A DNA stretch of 41,568 nt. Origin: Oligoflexia bacterium (GTDB lineage Bacteria; Bdellovibrionota; UBA1018; CAIMNF01). Under the pieces are notes generated by a model. That model had not been told where the DNA came from. It worked only from the letters and a program-made list of their open reading frames with translations, and made no database searches. Below are positions 9,329-16,085 of the stretch, piece after piece. Where the stretch lies: positions 1-41,568 of the forward strand of contig CAIMWN010000258.1 in NCBI GenBank assembly GCA_903845155.1, in the 5' to 3' direction. The first letter of the stretch is position 1; the number at the start of each line of letters is the position of its first letter. The position numbers were made by a program, and so were the translations under genes.

Positions 9329-9345
9329 AGCAGAAAAGGTGCCAA
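9329..9345 (-). promoter_or_regulatory. Sigma-54 promoter of the Trp-rich lipoprotein gene
   Basis: The minus strand reads TTGGCACCTTTTCTGCT. The -24 box TTGGCAC is perfect and the GG-GC spacing is 10 nt; 11 of 14 informative positions match. The predicted start is near 9318, 39 nt before the ATG. Confidence 0.75.
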
Positions 9346-9383
9346 AGACGTTAAGAAGGCAATTACTTATAAATAAATTTTTC

Positions 9384-9427
9384 GACAAAATGCAACGATC
9401 AAATTTTGTCACATTTCGCATGACAAA
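9384..9427. promoter_or_regulatory. Cluster of inverted TTTGTC half-sites, candidate activator/enhancer site
   Basis: GACAAAAT (9384-9391) is a perfect inverted match to ATTTTGTC (9403-9410). TTTGTCA (9405-9411) pairs in turn with TGACAAA (9421-9427). The three half-sites lie 45-95 bp upstream of the sigma-54 promoter of the lipoprotein gene, where an NtrC-type activator would be expected to bind. Function is inferred. Confidence 0.45.
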
Positions 9428-9454
9428 TATGGAAGTAAATTTAATCATTTCACC

Positions 9455-9521
9455 AATCCATTCTAGTTCATTTCCCCAACTTAATTTTTAAAAAATGAGA
9501 ACTAATGAACCAGAATGGATT
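9455..9521. repeat. Long inverted repeat 3' of the YqjD-like gene A (related to the one at 26842-26909)
   Basis: An 18-bp inverted repeat with one mismatch: AATCCATTCTAGTTCATT (9455-9472) against AATGAACCAGAATGGATT (9504-9521), with a 31-nt loop. It lies 20 bp beyond the stop of the YqjD-like gene at 9542. A similar CCATTCT...TTCATT / AGAATGGA hairpin of almost the same length follows the paralogous gene at 26476-26802. It may be an RNA 3' end or stability element; there is no T-run here on the gene's strand. Confidence 0.65.
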
Positions 9522-9541
9522 TGAACTAAATGATCATCAAG

Positions 9542-9799
9542 TTAATGGGTGATCCGTTTTGAGTCAGATTCTGACTTGCTCATCAACTTAGCGATGACAA
9601 GACCAAGCGTAACAGCAGCTGAAAGCGCAATTACTGGATTCTTCTTAATGAGTTGAAGTGTGCCTGAGGCAACGTTTCTAACTTGAGTTGAAACTTCTTT
9701 GAGAACATTGGAGGCCAAATCTTCAACTTCTTCAAACGTTTTGCTATCAAAGCTACTAAAGGCATCCTTTGATTCAATAATCTTTTTATCTAAATTCAT
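9542..9799 (-). CDS. YqjD/ElaB-like (DUF883-type) C-terminal membrane-anchored protein, copy A
   Basis: 85 residues from the ATG at 9797-9799 (AGGAG 6 nt upstream; the ATG six bases earlier lies against the ribosome site). An amphipathic, coiled-coil-prone N-terminal half is followed by one membrane helix (NPVIALSAAVTLGLVIAKLMS) and a short tail ending RITH. This architecture is that of the E. coli YqjD/ElaB/YgaM ribosome-associated inner-membrane proteins induced in stationary phase; the assignment is by architecture. It is paralogous to the 26476-26802 protein: the membrane segment (KxNPVIAxxAAxxLGxVxAKxMSKS) and the final ITH are shared, and so is the leader sequence. A sigma-54 promoter lies at 9841-9857. 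Confidence 0.75.
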   Translation of the reverse strand: MNLDKKIIESKDAFSSFDSKTFEEVEDLASNVLKEVSTQVRNVASGTLQLIKKNPVIALSAAVTLGLVIAKLMSKSESDSKRITH

Positions 9800-9840
9800 A
9801 CACATCTCCTGTTGGTTGTTGGGTTTATCAATTTTTAAGA

Positions 9841-9857
9841 AGCAATATTAATGCCAC
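9841..9857 (-). promoter_or_regulatory. Sigma-54 promoter of YqjD-like gene A
   Basis: The minus strand reads GTGGCATTAATATTGCT: TGGCA, 10 nt between GG and GC, and a perfect TTGCT; 11 of 14 positions match. The predicted start is near 9830, 30 nt before the ATG. Confidence 0.75.
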
Positions 9858-9930
9858 TCAAGGTCGCACTCATTTCACTCTCTGCAACGATAAGGAGACC
9901 ATCATGCCCCGGCTGGGGTGCCAATTAACC

Positions 9931-10083
9931 CTAATGAAGTAATTTACGGCCCTGAATCACCCTGAATAAAACAGCAACCAGAGCAATGACTAAAAGCACA
10001 TGAAGTAAACCACCCAATGTATAGCCTGTACCTACGCCTAACAACCACAACAACACCATGACGACCGCAATTGTTTCTAACAT
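9931..10083 (-). CDS. lmo0937-family small membrane protein (50 aa)
   Basis: A 51-codon gene below usual length cut-offs, found by reading the minus strand from the ATG at 10081-10083. GGAG lies 8 nt upstream of the ATG. The product starts MLETIAVVMVLLWLLGVG, continues with TGYTLGGLLHVLLVIALV, and ends near VIQGRKLLH. This is the full pattern of the lmo0937/DUF5670 family: two hydrophobic stretches, the central TGYTLGGxxH motif and a final RxIQGR. These are inner-membrane proteins of unknown function, often seen with stress genes. The gene has its own sigma-54 promoter (10129-10145). The ORF 9944-10165 that overlaps it in another frame is not real. Confidence 0.9.
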   Translation of the reverse strand: MLETIAVVMVLLWLLGVGTGYTLGGLLHVLLVIALVAVLFRVIQGRKLLH

Positions 10084-10128
10084 AAATTTCTCCTACGTTT
10101 AACGTTGAGGAACATTCATTCTTGGTAT

Positions 10129-10145
10129 TGCAACTGTCGAACCAA
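10129..10145 (-). promoter_or_regulatory. Sigma-54 promoter of the lmo0937-family gene
   Basis: The minus strand reads TTGGTTCGACAGTTGCA, 12 of 14 informative positions of the consensus, with 10-nt GG-GC spacing and TTGCA intact. The predicted start is near 10118, 35 nt before the ATG. Confidence 0.8.
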
Positions 10146-10356
10146 GACTGTTCGAATTGACACAATGCTCGACTTTGACTCAGAACATGAAAATGCGAAA
10201 AAATTGTCGAAGATATTGATTTTCGGTGTCACTTTTTCCAACTAAATCTATGTAATCGCTTCAGAGTTAAATTGGGCGAAAAAACTGCAACTATCATGCC
10301 CAAGTTGCTCTATTTTCTCGTTTGTATTTTTTAACAAGGCACCTGAACATTAATGG

Positions 10357-11094
10357 ATGGTAGTAAAAAACATTGCGATGGCAGTTAGCATTTTTTCACT
10401 CTCCACCCTCGGCGCATGTGCCTTTAAAAATATGAAAGGCAGCATTACGCCCGAAACCCTGGCTATTTCCTATAGCCCAGATCAAATCGGATATAAGGAA
10501 GTCAATGACTCGGTATTCACACCGAATTGCATTGCCTGCCACAATCAATCCCTTCATCAGGGATCAATTGTGCTAGATAGTTATGCTGCGGTGAAAGCCA
10601 ATCTAGGGCTCGTTCAAAATCAAATCGTAGGACAAACCATGCCACCTAATGGCGCACTTGCGCAGGATCAAATAAATTTGGTTACGAATTGGATTCAAGC
10701 AGGAGCTCCAGAGCTTGCAAGTGACCCCGTTTCCACCACCCCCACACCCTCCACTACTTCAACTCCGCATCCAGGCACGCCCCCAACTCCCACACCAACT
10801 TCATCCCCGACCCCAACCACACTCACTGCAACCTATACCAGTATTCGTGCAAATATTTTTGCCAGTAAATGCTTGTCCTGTCACAGTGCCGGCTCGTCAG
10901 AAAGCCGTTACCCACTTGATGTTTATGCAAACATGATGGCCACCTCATCGATGATTGTACCCGGAAACCCAAGCAGCAGCACCGTGTACAATCAAGTATC
11001 GACGGGCAGCATGCCTCCCCGGGGCGGGAACTCACTGACGTCGGCAGAGGTGACCATCATTAAAACTTGGATTCAAAATGGGGCACCAGAATAA
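10357..11094 (+). CDS. Lipoprotein with two c-type cytochrome-like CxxCH domains
   Basis: 245 residues. A lipoprotein signal ends at Cys21 (TLGAC). Two similar domains of about 75 residues each contain a heme-binding site: CIACH (58-62) and CLSCH (172-176), each followed by a candidate distal Met in MPPNG or MPPRG and a closing WIQ(A/N)GAPE motif. The domains are joined by a Pro/Thr/Ser linker (about 125-157), typical of surface or periplasmic spacers. The pattern fits Planctomycete-type or cytochrome c domains in outer-membrane-linked lipoproteins. It may transfer electrons, but no redox partner is nearby. The start ATG has only a weak ribosome site. Confidence 0.8.
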   Translation: MVVKNIAMAVSIFSLSTLGACAFKNMKGSITPETLAISYSPDQIGYKEVNDSVFTPNCIACHNQSLHQGSIVLDSYAAVKANLGLVQNQIVGQTMPPNGALAQDQINLVTNWIQAGAPELASDPVSTTPTPSTTSTPHPGTPPTPTPTSSPTPTTLTATYTSIRANIFASKCLSCHSAGSSESRYPLDVYANMMATSSMIVPGNPSSSTVYNQVSTGSMPPRGGNSLTSAEVTIIKTWIQNGAPE

Positions 11095-11159
11095 CCATAA
11101 AGGGTTTTTAAAGAATTCACTGCTTGGTTTTTTGAAGAGCAATGTGAGATCGTACCTCA

Positions 11160-12530
11160 ATGCGAAAGCGGTCTCTGATTGAAAATATTGAAGCAGGCGG
11201 AATCATGGCAAAATTACTTTTGCCTATCGCATTTCTTCTCCCGGTCACCGTAAGTTGGTTTAGAGCAAAAGCTCAGTATCTCGGCTATCTCAACTTTGAG
11301 CAAGGTCACGTGATCATGGTCGCTCTTGCCACAATTCCCCTCTGCCTTCTGACGATGATATACATTAAAACGGTCAATAAATTTACTCTTGAACGCAAAC
11401 AGTTTGTCGAAATTGAAAAGCAGGCTCGACATGCAGCCGAACTCGAAAAGGAAAAACTACACTCACTTTTTTTGCAAGCTCCGGCGATCATCAGTATAAC
11501 AAGGGGACCTGATCATGTATTTGAACTTTTTAATAATGAAGCCCGCAAGACCATTAGTGGTCGCGACATTACCGGTTTAAGCATACGCCAGGGACTTCCA
11601 GAGCTTGAAGGAATGGGATTCTTTGAAGCCTTAGATGAAGCATATCGAAGCGGGAATCCCATCATACTTCAAGAAAGTCCGGCTGACTTAAAACAAGCGG
11701 ATGGTACTTATGTAAAACATTACTTTAATGTAGTTTATCAGCCCTGGAGAAATCCTTCCGGAATAATAGCTGGGATACTCAATGTATCTATCGATGTTAC
11801 GGAACCAGTTTTGGCCAGAAAAAAAGTCGAAGAGGCACTGAAAGCGAGAGATGAATTTATTTCGATTGCGTCGCATGAATTAAGAACTCCGCTTACTTCG
11901 CTTAAATTACAAGTGCAGATGACCAAAAAAGGAATTGACCCAGCCTTAGGCGTAATCCCCCCTGGCGACACCCTGAAAAAAGCATTTGAGTTAATCGAAC
12001 GACAAGTCAATCGTCTCACCGTACTCGTTCAAGACATGCTTGATATTAATCGAATTCAAACCGGAAAGCTCGCTTTAGAATTAAAACCGGTTCACCTCTC
12101 CGCTCTGATCAAAGACGTCGTTGAACAATTCGCTGAATACCTAGCAACTGCAAAAAACAGTATATCCATCGAAGTCGGTGAGGAATTTACCGGTCTATGG
12201 GACCGTTATCGACTTGAGCAAGTTCTCGCCAATCTCATCACTAACGCAGCAATTTACGCCCCCGGTTCAGCAATTGAAGTCACCGCCAAGAAAAAAGATA
12301 ACATGGTTGAAGTCTGTGTTCACGATCACGGTCCTGGTATTTCAAAAATAAACCAAGCCAAACTATTCCAGCGTTTTGAACGTGCGGGAATGTCTATCAA
12401 CATTAGTGGGCTCGGAATTGGTCTCTTTATATCAAAACATATCATTGAAGCTCATCTCGGCACGATCAGAGTAGAAAGTGAGGTAGGCCAAGGCGCTTCG
12501 TTTATTTTTGCGTTACCACTCAGTCAGTGA
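11160..12530 (+). CDS. Membrane sensor histidine kinase (2 TM - PAS - HisKA - HATPase_c)
   Basis: 456 residues. Two membrane helices (about 17-33 and 50-70) enclose a short loop, so there is little periplasmic sensing domain. A coiled coil (75-100), a PAS domain (about 101-218) and a HisKA domain follow, with phospho-acceptor His239 in SHELRTPLTS. The ATPase domain has the N box (NLITNAAIYA), G1 (DHGPGI) and G2 (GLGIGLFIS). No receiver domain and no adjacent cognate regulator are present, so it may feed the HPt/NtrC system downstream (inference). Its kinase half resembles that of the REC-kinase at 16042-17199. The 3' end overlaps the convergent ferritin-like gene by 7 nt. Confidence 0.93.
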   Translation: MRKRSLIENIEAGGIMAKLLLPIAFLLPVTVSWFRAKAQYLGYLNFEQGHVIMVALATIPLCLLTMIYIKTVNKFTLERKQFVEIEKQARHAAELEKEKLHSLFLQAPAIISITRGPDHVFELFNNEARKTISGRDITGLSIRQGLPELEGMGFFEALDEAYRSGNPIILQESPADLKQADGTYVKHYFNVVYQPWRNPSGIIAGILNVSIDVTEPVLARKKVEEALKARDEFISIASHELRTPLTSLKLQVQMTKKGIDPALGVIPPGDTLKKAFELIERQVNRLTVLVQDMLDINRIQTGKLALELKPVHLSALIKDVVEQFAEYLATAKNSISIEVGEEFTGLWDRYRLEQVLANLITNAAIYAPGSAIEVTAKKKDNMVEVCVHDHGPGISKINQAKLFQRFERAGMSINISGLGIGLFISKHIIEAHLGTIRVESEVGQGASFIFALPLSQ

Positions 12531-13075
12531 CGACTCACTTTCGTAAGCAAATCACAAAGTTCATTGGCATGTTTCTCTTCGTCTTCTAAAATTCCTTCAA
12601 GCATTCTCCTCGTCGTTGGATCACCCGCTCCAAACCATTGAACTAACTTCCGATACACATCGATGGCGACTCTCTCTGCGATCAGATCATCTTTAATCAT
12701 AGACAAGAGATCACCCACTTGTCCGTACTCTGTTGCTGAGCGCTGAGCAATACTGACCGGATTAAAGTCGGCGTCACCGCCCAACTGATTGATTCGTTCT
12801 GCAATCATCATCACATGCATCTCTTCACTCAATGCATGTTCTTTAAATTCAGCAGCGACCTGAGGAAAGTCGATTCCTTTAGCGGCAATCTGATGATGGC
12901 GGTACCTGAGGACACAAAGTATCTCGCTTGCGAGCGCATTATTCAGTAACAAACATGCTTCCTTTAGATTGAGCGGGTAGTCGTCCGTCACCGCTCCCTG
13001 CGCTAAGGATTGCATTGCATTTTTTCTCACTTCGGAAATATTGATCAGCGATTCAGTAGATTGATTTGTTTTCAT
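12524..13075 (-). CDS. Ferritin-like / bacterioferritin-type four-helix protein
   Basis: 183 residues. The core (about 35-178) has the four-helix di-iron pattern of the ferritin-like superfamily: a Glu in LASEIL, E-x-x-H in SEEMHVM, a Glu in DLIAERVAI, and E-x-x-H in EDEEKHANEL. The length and H/E spacing are bacterioferritin-like, implying iron oxidation and storage or peroxide protection in the cytosol; whether it forms a 24-mer cage is not shown. No ribosome site precedes the ATG, and the sigma-54 promoter at 13088-13104 predicts a start only about 2 nt upstream. The mRNA may therefore be leaderless, or translation may start at Met21 (codon near 13015). Confidence 0.85.
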   Translation of the reverse strand: MKTNQSTESLINISEVRKNAMQSLAQGAVTDDYPLNLKEACLLLNNALASEILCVLRYRHHQIAAKGIDFPQVAAEFKEHALSEEMHVMMIAERINQLGGDADFNPVSIAQRSATEYGQVGDLLSMIKDDLIAERVAIDVYRKLVQWFGAGDPTTRRMLEGILEDEEKHANELCDLLTKVSRH

Positions 13076-13087
13076 AAATAGATGAGT

Positions 13088-13104
13088 AGCAAGAATCTCG
13101 CCAT
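13088..13104 (-). promoter_or_regulatory. Sigma-54 promoter of the ferritin-like gene
   Basis: The minus strand reads ATGGCGAGATTCTTGCT: TGGC, 10-nt GG-GC spacing and a perfect TTGCT; 11 of 14 positions match. It is divergent from the sigma-54 promoter at 13231-13247, with two TGGGACA boxes between them. The predicted start near 13077 almost coincides with the ATG. Confidence 0.72.
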
Positions 13105-13143
13105 TCAGGACGTGGGCCTACAACGGTATGGGACCACTTCTTT

Positions 13144-13169
13144 TGGGACAATCGCGGAATTCTGGGACA
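13144..13169. promoter_or_regulatory. Paired TGGGACA boxes between divergent sigma-54 promoters
   Basis: TGGGACA occurs at 13144-13150 and 13163-13169, a 19-bp repeat, with a weaker ATGGGACC just upstream near 13128. The same heptamer recurs in other intergenic regions (13746, 24186, 29093). The location, 40-80 bp from both promoters, suits an NtrC-type enhancer shared by two divergent genes. Confidence 0.5.
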
Positions 13170-13230
13170 AAGCTGCCACGAGTGCGCCCACCATCGACTC
13201 AACAAAATGCCGTAGCGCCTCTATTTTCCT

Positions 13231-13247
13231 GCGGCACAATACGTGCA
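13231..13247 (+). promoter_or_regulatory. Sigma-54 promoter of the His-rich mini-operon
   Basis: GCGGCACAATACGTGCA has GGCAC and TGCA with 10-nt GG-GC spacing; 10 of 14 informative positions match. The predicted start near 13258 leaves a 20-nt leader that still contains the AAGGA ribosome site. Confidence 0.6.
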
Positions 13248-13277
13248 GCGTTTAAACCGAGGAACAAGGAAAAAACA

Positions 13278-13502
13278 ATGAGAAAATCGAAAATCAGTGA
13301 AAATCACGCTACCAAAGACCCTGCAAACATTCATGAACATCACGATCATCAGCACGGAGGAAAATGTGCCCTGAAGGGGGTTCAGCACGGCGATCGCGTG
13401 GATCAAGTTTTTGATGGACATCTACACCGAATCCAAGGCAGACATTTAAACGAAATTGAAGAGGACGACGTTCAAGTAAGCATGGTGAGGGAAATTAAGT
13501 GA
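13278..13502 (+). CDS. Small His-rich protein, metal-binding candidate
   Basis: 74 residues from the ATG at 13278-13280, chosen over an upstream in-frame start because AAGGA lies 8 nt before it and the promoter at 13231-13247 lies upstream of it. A HEHHDHQHGGKC cluster is followed by VQHGDRVDQVFDGHLHRI and more His residues. This resembles short bacterial proteins of the H-G-x-x-C ... VQHGDHVDY-DGHLH type, sometimes mislabelled as zinc transporter or dehydratase; their function is unknown, and metal binding is suggested by composition. The stop codon overlaps the next small gene by 4 nt. Confidence 0.75.
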   Translation: MRKSKISENHATKDPANIHEHHDHQHGGKCALKGVQHGDRVDQVFDGHLHRIQGRHLNEIEEDDVQVSMVREIK

Positions 13503-13672
13503 ATCAAACTATTTTTGAAGCAAAATTAAAGCAAATTGTTGGAAAAATCTGGAACGAATACGAAGAGATCATCGCTACTTTTAGCGATGAAAAAGGCGGC
13601 ATCAATGCTCCCACTCCTCCCACCACCACCACTCCCGCAACTAAAACAACTACCTACTACGATTATCATTAG
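13499..13672 (+). CDS. Translationally coupled 57-aa protein of unknown function
   Basis: A GTG start overlaps the preceding stop (GTGA) and has GAGGGA 6 nt upstream, the arrangement expected for translational coupling. The product has an amphipathic helical first half (FEAKLKQIVGKIWNEYEEI) and a Pro/Thr-rich tail ending in TTYYDYH. The helix loosely recalls CsbD-type stress proteins (KLKQxxGKxxxxxxE), but the match is too weak to name. It is below usual length limits, and a competing ORF in another frame (13536-13727) lacks a ribosome site. It shares the sigma-54 promoter of the His-rich gene. Confidence 0.6.
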   Translation: MNQTIFEAKLKQIVGKIWNEYEEIIATFSDEKGGINAPTPPTTTTPATKTTTYYDYH

Positions 13673-13745
13673 CTTTTTAGTCCGAAAGTTTATCCTAATT
13701 CTCCCAGTAAATTATTGTCAATCCTGAGTCAACGCTTACACGGAA

Positions 13746-13752
13746 TGTCCCA
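13746..13752. promoter_or_regulatory. TGTCCCA box upstream of the HPt-NtrC-CheY operon
   Basis: One copy of the recurring heptamer lies about 205 bp upstream of the HPt gene. If it is the NtrC-type regulator's site, the regulator's operon would be autoregulated. No good sigma-54 promoter was found here: the nearest candidate has 11-nt GG-GC spacing. Confidence 0.35.
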
Positions 13753-13957
13753 AACTAACTGACTTCACTACTCAACTCAGCTGCAGGAGTGTTGAGGCGA
13801 ACTGATCGTGGAGCTGTTCTTGCATGATTAACCATGGTGGGCTTCAGTGGATGAAGATAGGTAACTTTAAGCTATACAATTAATAGGAATTCTATATTTT
13901 TAATCGGCATTCCACAATGCGACTATGCGCGTTCTGCGCACCGTTAAGGGGAAACAA

Positions 13958-14335
13958 ATGAATTCACAGCAAGAGAAAATTAATGAAAAAACACTGGAAG
14001 CAGAAATCCTCCCAGTGAGCCCTTATTTAGGAAAAATTCGCGTACTCATCCACCCTGAGATCATGGATCTCATGCCTACTTACCTCAAGCGACGGGAAAT
14101 CGAAATGCAGAATCTGAAAGAGTATATCGTGTCTCAGGATTACGACTCTATCCAGCGATTAGGACATAAGTTATCAGGCCATGGAAGTATGTATGGTTTT
14201 GAACAAATATCCATTTCTGCGCGGAATCTTGAAGCTGCTGCGGAATGCAAGGACATGAATACCATCAAGACCGAAACTCATATTTTAGCCGAATATCTTG
14301 CGCACATTGAAATCGCACCCCAAGGAGACTTATGA
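13958..14335 (+). CDS. Histidine phosphotransfer (HPt) protein
   Basis: 125 residues from the ATG at 13958-13960 (AAGGGG about 6 nt upstream). The HPt motif is clear: RLGHKLSGHGSMYGF with phospho-accepting His70, in an all-helical domain. HPt proteins relay phosphate between receiver domains. Standing alone directly before an NtrC-type regulator (stop and start overlap as ATGA), it is the natural bridge between the hybrid kinase with three receivers at 18597-22832 and the regulator. This coupling is inferred from neighbourhood and domain logic. Confidence 0.92.
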   Translation: MNSQQEKINEKTLEAEILPVSPYLGKIRVLIHPEIMDLMPTYLKRREIEMQNLKEYIVSQDYDSIQRLGHKLSGHGSMYGFEQISISARNLEAAAECKDMNTIKTETHILAEYLAHIEIAPQGDL

Positions 14336-15723
14336 TGAGTAACAAGCATCGAATTTTATTGATTGAGGATGATTTAGATATTCAAGCGTACCTCATGCAC
14401 ACGCTTAAAACATTATACTCGTTCAAAGCCGTAGGAAGCATTTCTCAAGCACTCAATGAACTGAAGAGCCATCCTAACCAATATGATTTAATTCTTACCG
14501 ACGTTCAACTTCCTGGCATCAGCGGCTTGAAACTTACCGAAGCATTGAGAGAAAAGGGAATCGGTACTCCGGTCATCGTGATGACTGCATTTGGCAATCT
14601 GGAAAATGCAGTTACCGCCATGAAAGACGGCGCGTTTGACTACATCCTGAAACCCTTGAACTTTGAAGCCTTAAAAATATCGATCAATCGGGCTCTTCGC
14701 GTTCATACTCTAGAGAGTGACAATTTAATTCTAAGGCAAGAAGTGAAACGCTCTTGGAGTTTAGAAAATATCATCGGAAAAAGTGCCCCCATTCGCGCAG
14801 TTTTTGACTTGATTCAGCGAGTGGCTCCCACACAGGCTAATATACTCATCACCGGGGAAACAGGCACCGGCAAAGAAGTATTCGCTCGAGCCATCCACAA
14901 CCTGAGTGATCGCGCTTCAAAAGCGTTTATACCGATTAACTGTTCGGCAATTCCTGCCGAACTGCTCGAGTCTGAGCTTTTTGGCCACACCAAAGGATCG
15001 TTCACCGGTGCACACCAAGATAAAAAAGGTCTATTTGAAGAAGCCCAAGGTGGAACAGTATTCCTCGATGAAATCGGTGATATGAAAGTTTCTCTGCAGG
15101 CCAAACTGCTTCGAGTCATTCAAGAACGCAAAATCAAGCAGGTGGGCGGCTCAAAACTAATTGATATCGATATCAGAATTATTTCAGCAACCCATAAAGA
15201 CTTAAATGCCGCGATTCAAGAAGGCCTTTTCCGTGAAGACCTTTTTTACCGCCTCTGTGTGATTCCCGTAGAACTTCCAGCGCTCCGCCAACGTAAAACC
15301 GACATACCGTTGCTCATCGGCCATTTCTTAAAAAAGCACAGTGCCACACATGGACTCAAAATTCGTGGATTCAAACCACAAACCATGGAGAAGCTCATGG
15401 AATTTCCTTGGGAGGGTAATGTTCGGGAGTTGGAGAACTTCGTAGAACGCTCTGCTATTCTTTGTGATGACGAGTGGATGGATGAGCAGTATTTACCCTT
15501 TATTAACAAAAAGGTCTCGTCGAGCCAATTTTTAGATGAACGCTTTTCTGAAAATCTCACGCTTCAAGAAGTCGAAAAACGCTACATCAACATGATTTTA
15601 AGAAGAACGGGCATGAATAAAGAGCAATCTGCACAAATTCTAGGGATCAACAGAAGAACACTTTATCGTAAAGAAAAAGAAATGAATACGCCTGAAACCG
15701 CCAGCGCAATTGAGTTAACATGA
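14332..15723 (+). CDS. NtrC-family sigma-54-dependent response regulator (REC-AAA+-Fis HTH)
   Basis: 463 residues. The receiver domain has phospho-acceptor Asp57 (LTDVQLPG) and ends with the conserved Lys in LKPL. The central AAA+ domain has Walker A GETGTGKE (175-182), Walker [10 protein letters not shown], and the sigma-54 contact loop as GSFTGA (222-227), with Ser replacing the usual Ala. The C-terminal Fis-type helix-turn-helix (about 415-450) ends in a [11 protein letters not shown] recognition helix. It would use ATP to open sigma-54 holoenzyme promoters. It is the only such activator in the window, amid about a dozen sigma-54-like promoters. It overlaps both neighbours by ATGA. Confidence 0.96.
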   Translation: MMSNKHRILLIEDDLDIQAYLMHTLKTLYSFKAVGSISQALNELKSHPNQYDLILTDVQLPGISGLKLTEALREKGIGTPVIVMTAFGNLENAVTAMKDGAFDYILKPLNFEALKISINRALRVHTLESDNLILRQEVKRSWSLENIIGKSAPIRAVFDLIQRVAPTQANILITGETGTGKEVFARAIHNLSDRASKAFIPINCSAIPAELLESELFGHTKGSFTGAHQDKKGLFEEAQGGTVFLDEIGDMKVSLQAKLLRVIQERKIKQVGGSKLIDIDIRIISATHKDLNAAIQEGLFREDLFYRLCVIPVELPALRQRKTDIPLLIGHFLKKHSATHGLKIRGFKPQTMEKLMEFPWEGNVRELENFVERSAILCDDEWMDEQYLPFINKKVSSSQFLDERFSENLTLQEVEKRYINMILRRTGMNKEQSAQILGINRRTLYRKEKEMNTPETASAIELT

Positions 15724-16085
15724 AATCCATTCTTGTCATTGATGATGATGAAGACATAGGCGACGCACTGATGCTTTTTCTCCAAGATGAAGGCTATGAA
15801 ATTCGATTAGCGTCGAGTGGGAAACAAGGACTCATTTTCGTTCAAGAGAAGATCCCTGATCTGATTATTTTAGATTGGCAAATGCCAAAAATGAGCGGTG
15901 ACGAAGTGCTGAAAAACTTGGAAAAGATACCAAACATTGAGAAGACACCCATCATATTAATGAGTGCAAATATTGCAAGAATTCCATGCGAAAGCCTAAG
16001 AGCACGAAAGCATCTCAATAAACCCTTTAATATGGGGTTGATTACGAATTTAATTGCAGAGGTATTAGCGGAAGATCCACGATAA
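15720..16085 (+). CDS. Single-domain CheY-like response regulator
   Basis: 121 residues, a lone receiver domain: acidic pocket DDDED (8-12), phospho-acceptor Asp52 in LDWQMPKMSG, the Ser/Thr position in ILMSAN, and the conserved Lys in LNKPF. There is no output domain, so it acts by protein contact or as a phosphate sink. It is the last gene of the HPt-NtrC-CheY operon (ATGA overlap). Its 3' end overlaps the convergent REC-kinase gene by 44 nt. Confidence 0.93.
   Translation: MKSILVIDDDEDIGDALMLFLQDEGYEIRLASSGKQGLIFVQEKIPDLIILDWQMPKMSGDEVLKNLEKIPNIEKTPIILMSANIARIPCESLRARKHLNKPFNMGLITNLIAEVLAEDPR

Noticed and set aside
9944-10165. 73-codon minus-strand ORF
   Set aside because: It overlaps the lmo0937-family gene in another frame, runs across its sigma-54 promoter, and has no family features.
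10273-10289. Sigma-54-like sequence upstream of the diheme lipoprotein (TGGGCGAAAAAACTGCA)
   Set aside because: The spacing is right but only 9 of 14 positions match and the TTGC box is degraded, so I do not count it.
13536-13727. 63-codon plus-strand ORF
   Set aside because: It overlaps the translationally coupled 57-codon ORF, which has both the ribosome site and the GTGA overlap.
13904-13921. Sigma-54-like sequence upstream of the HPt operon (TCGGCATTCCACAATGC)
   Set aside because: GG and GC are 11 nt apart; sigma-54 is intolerant of spacing changes.
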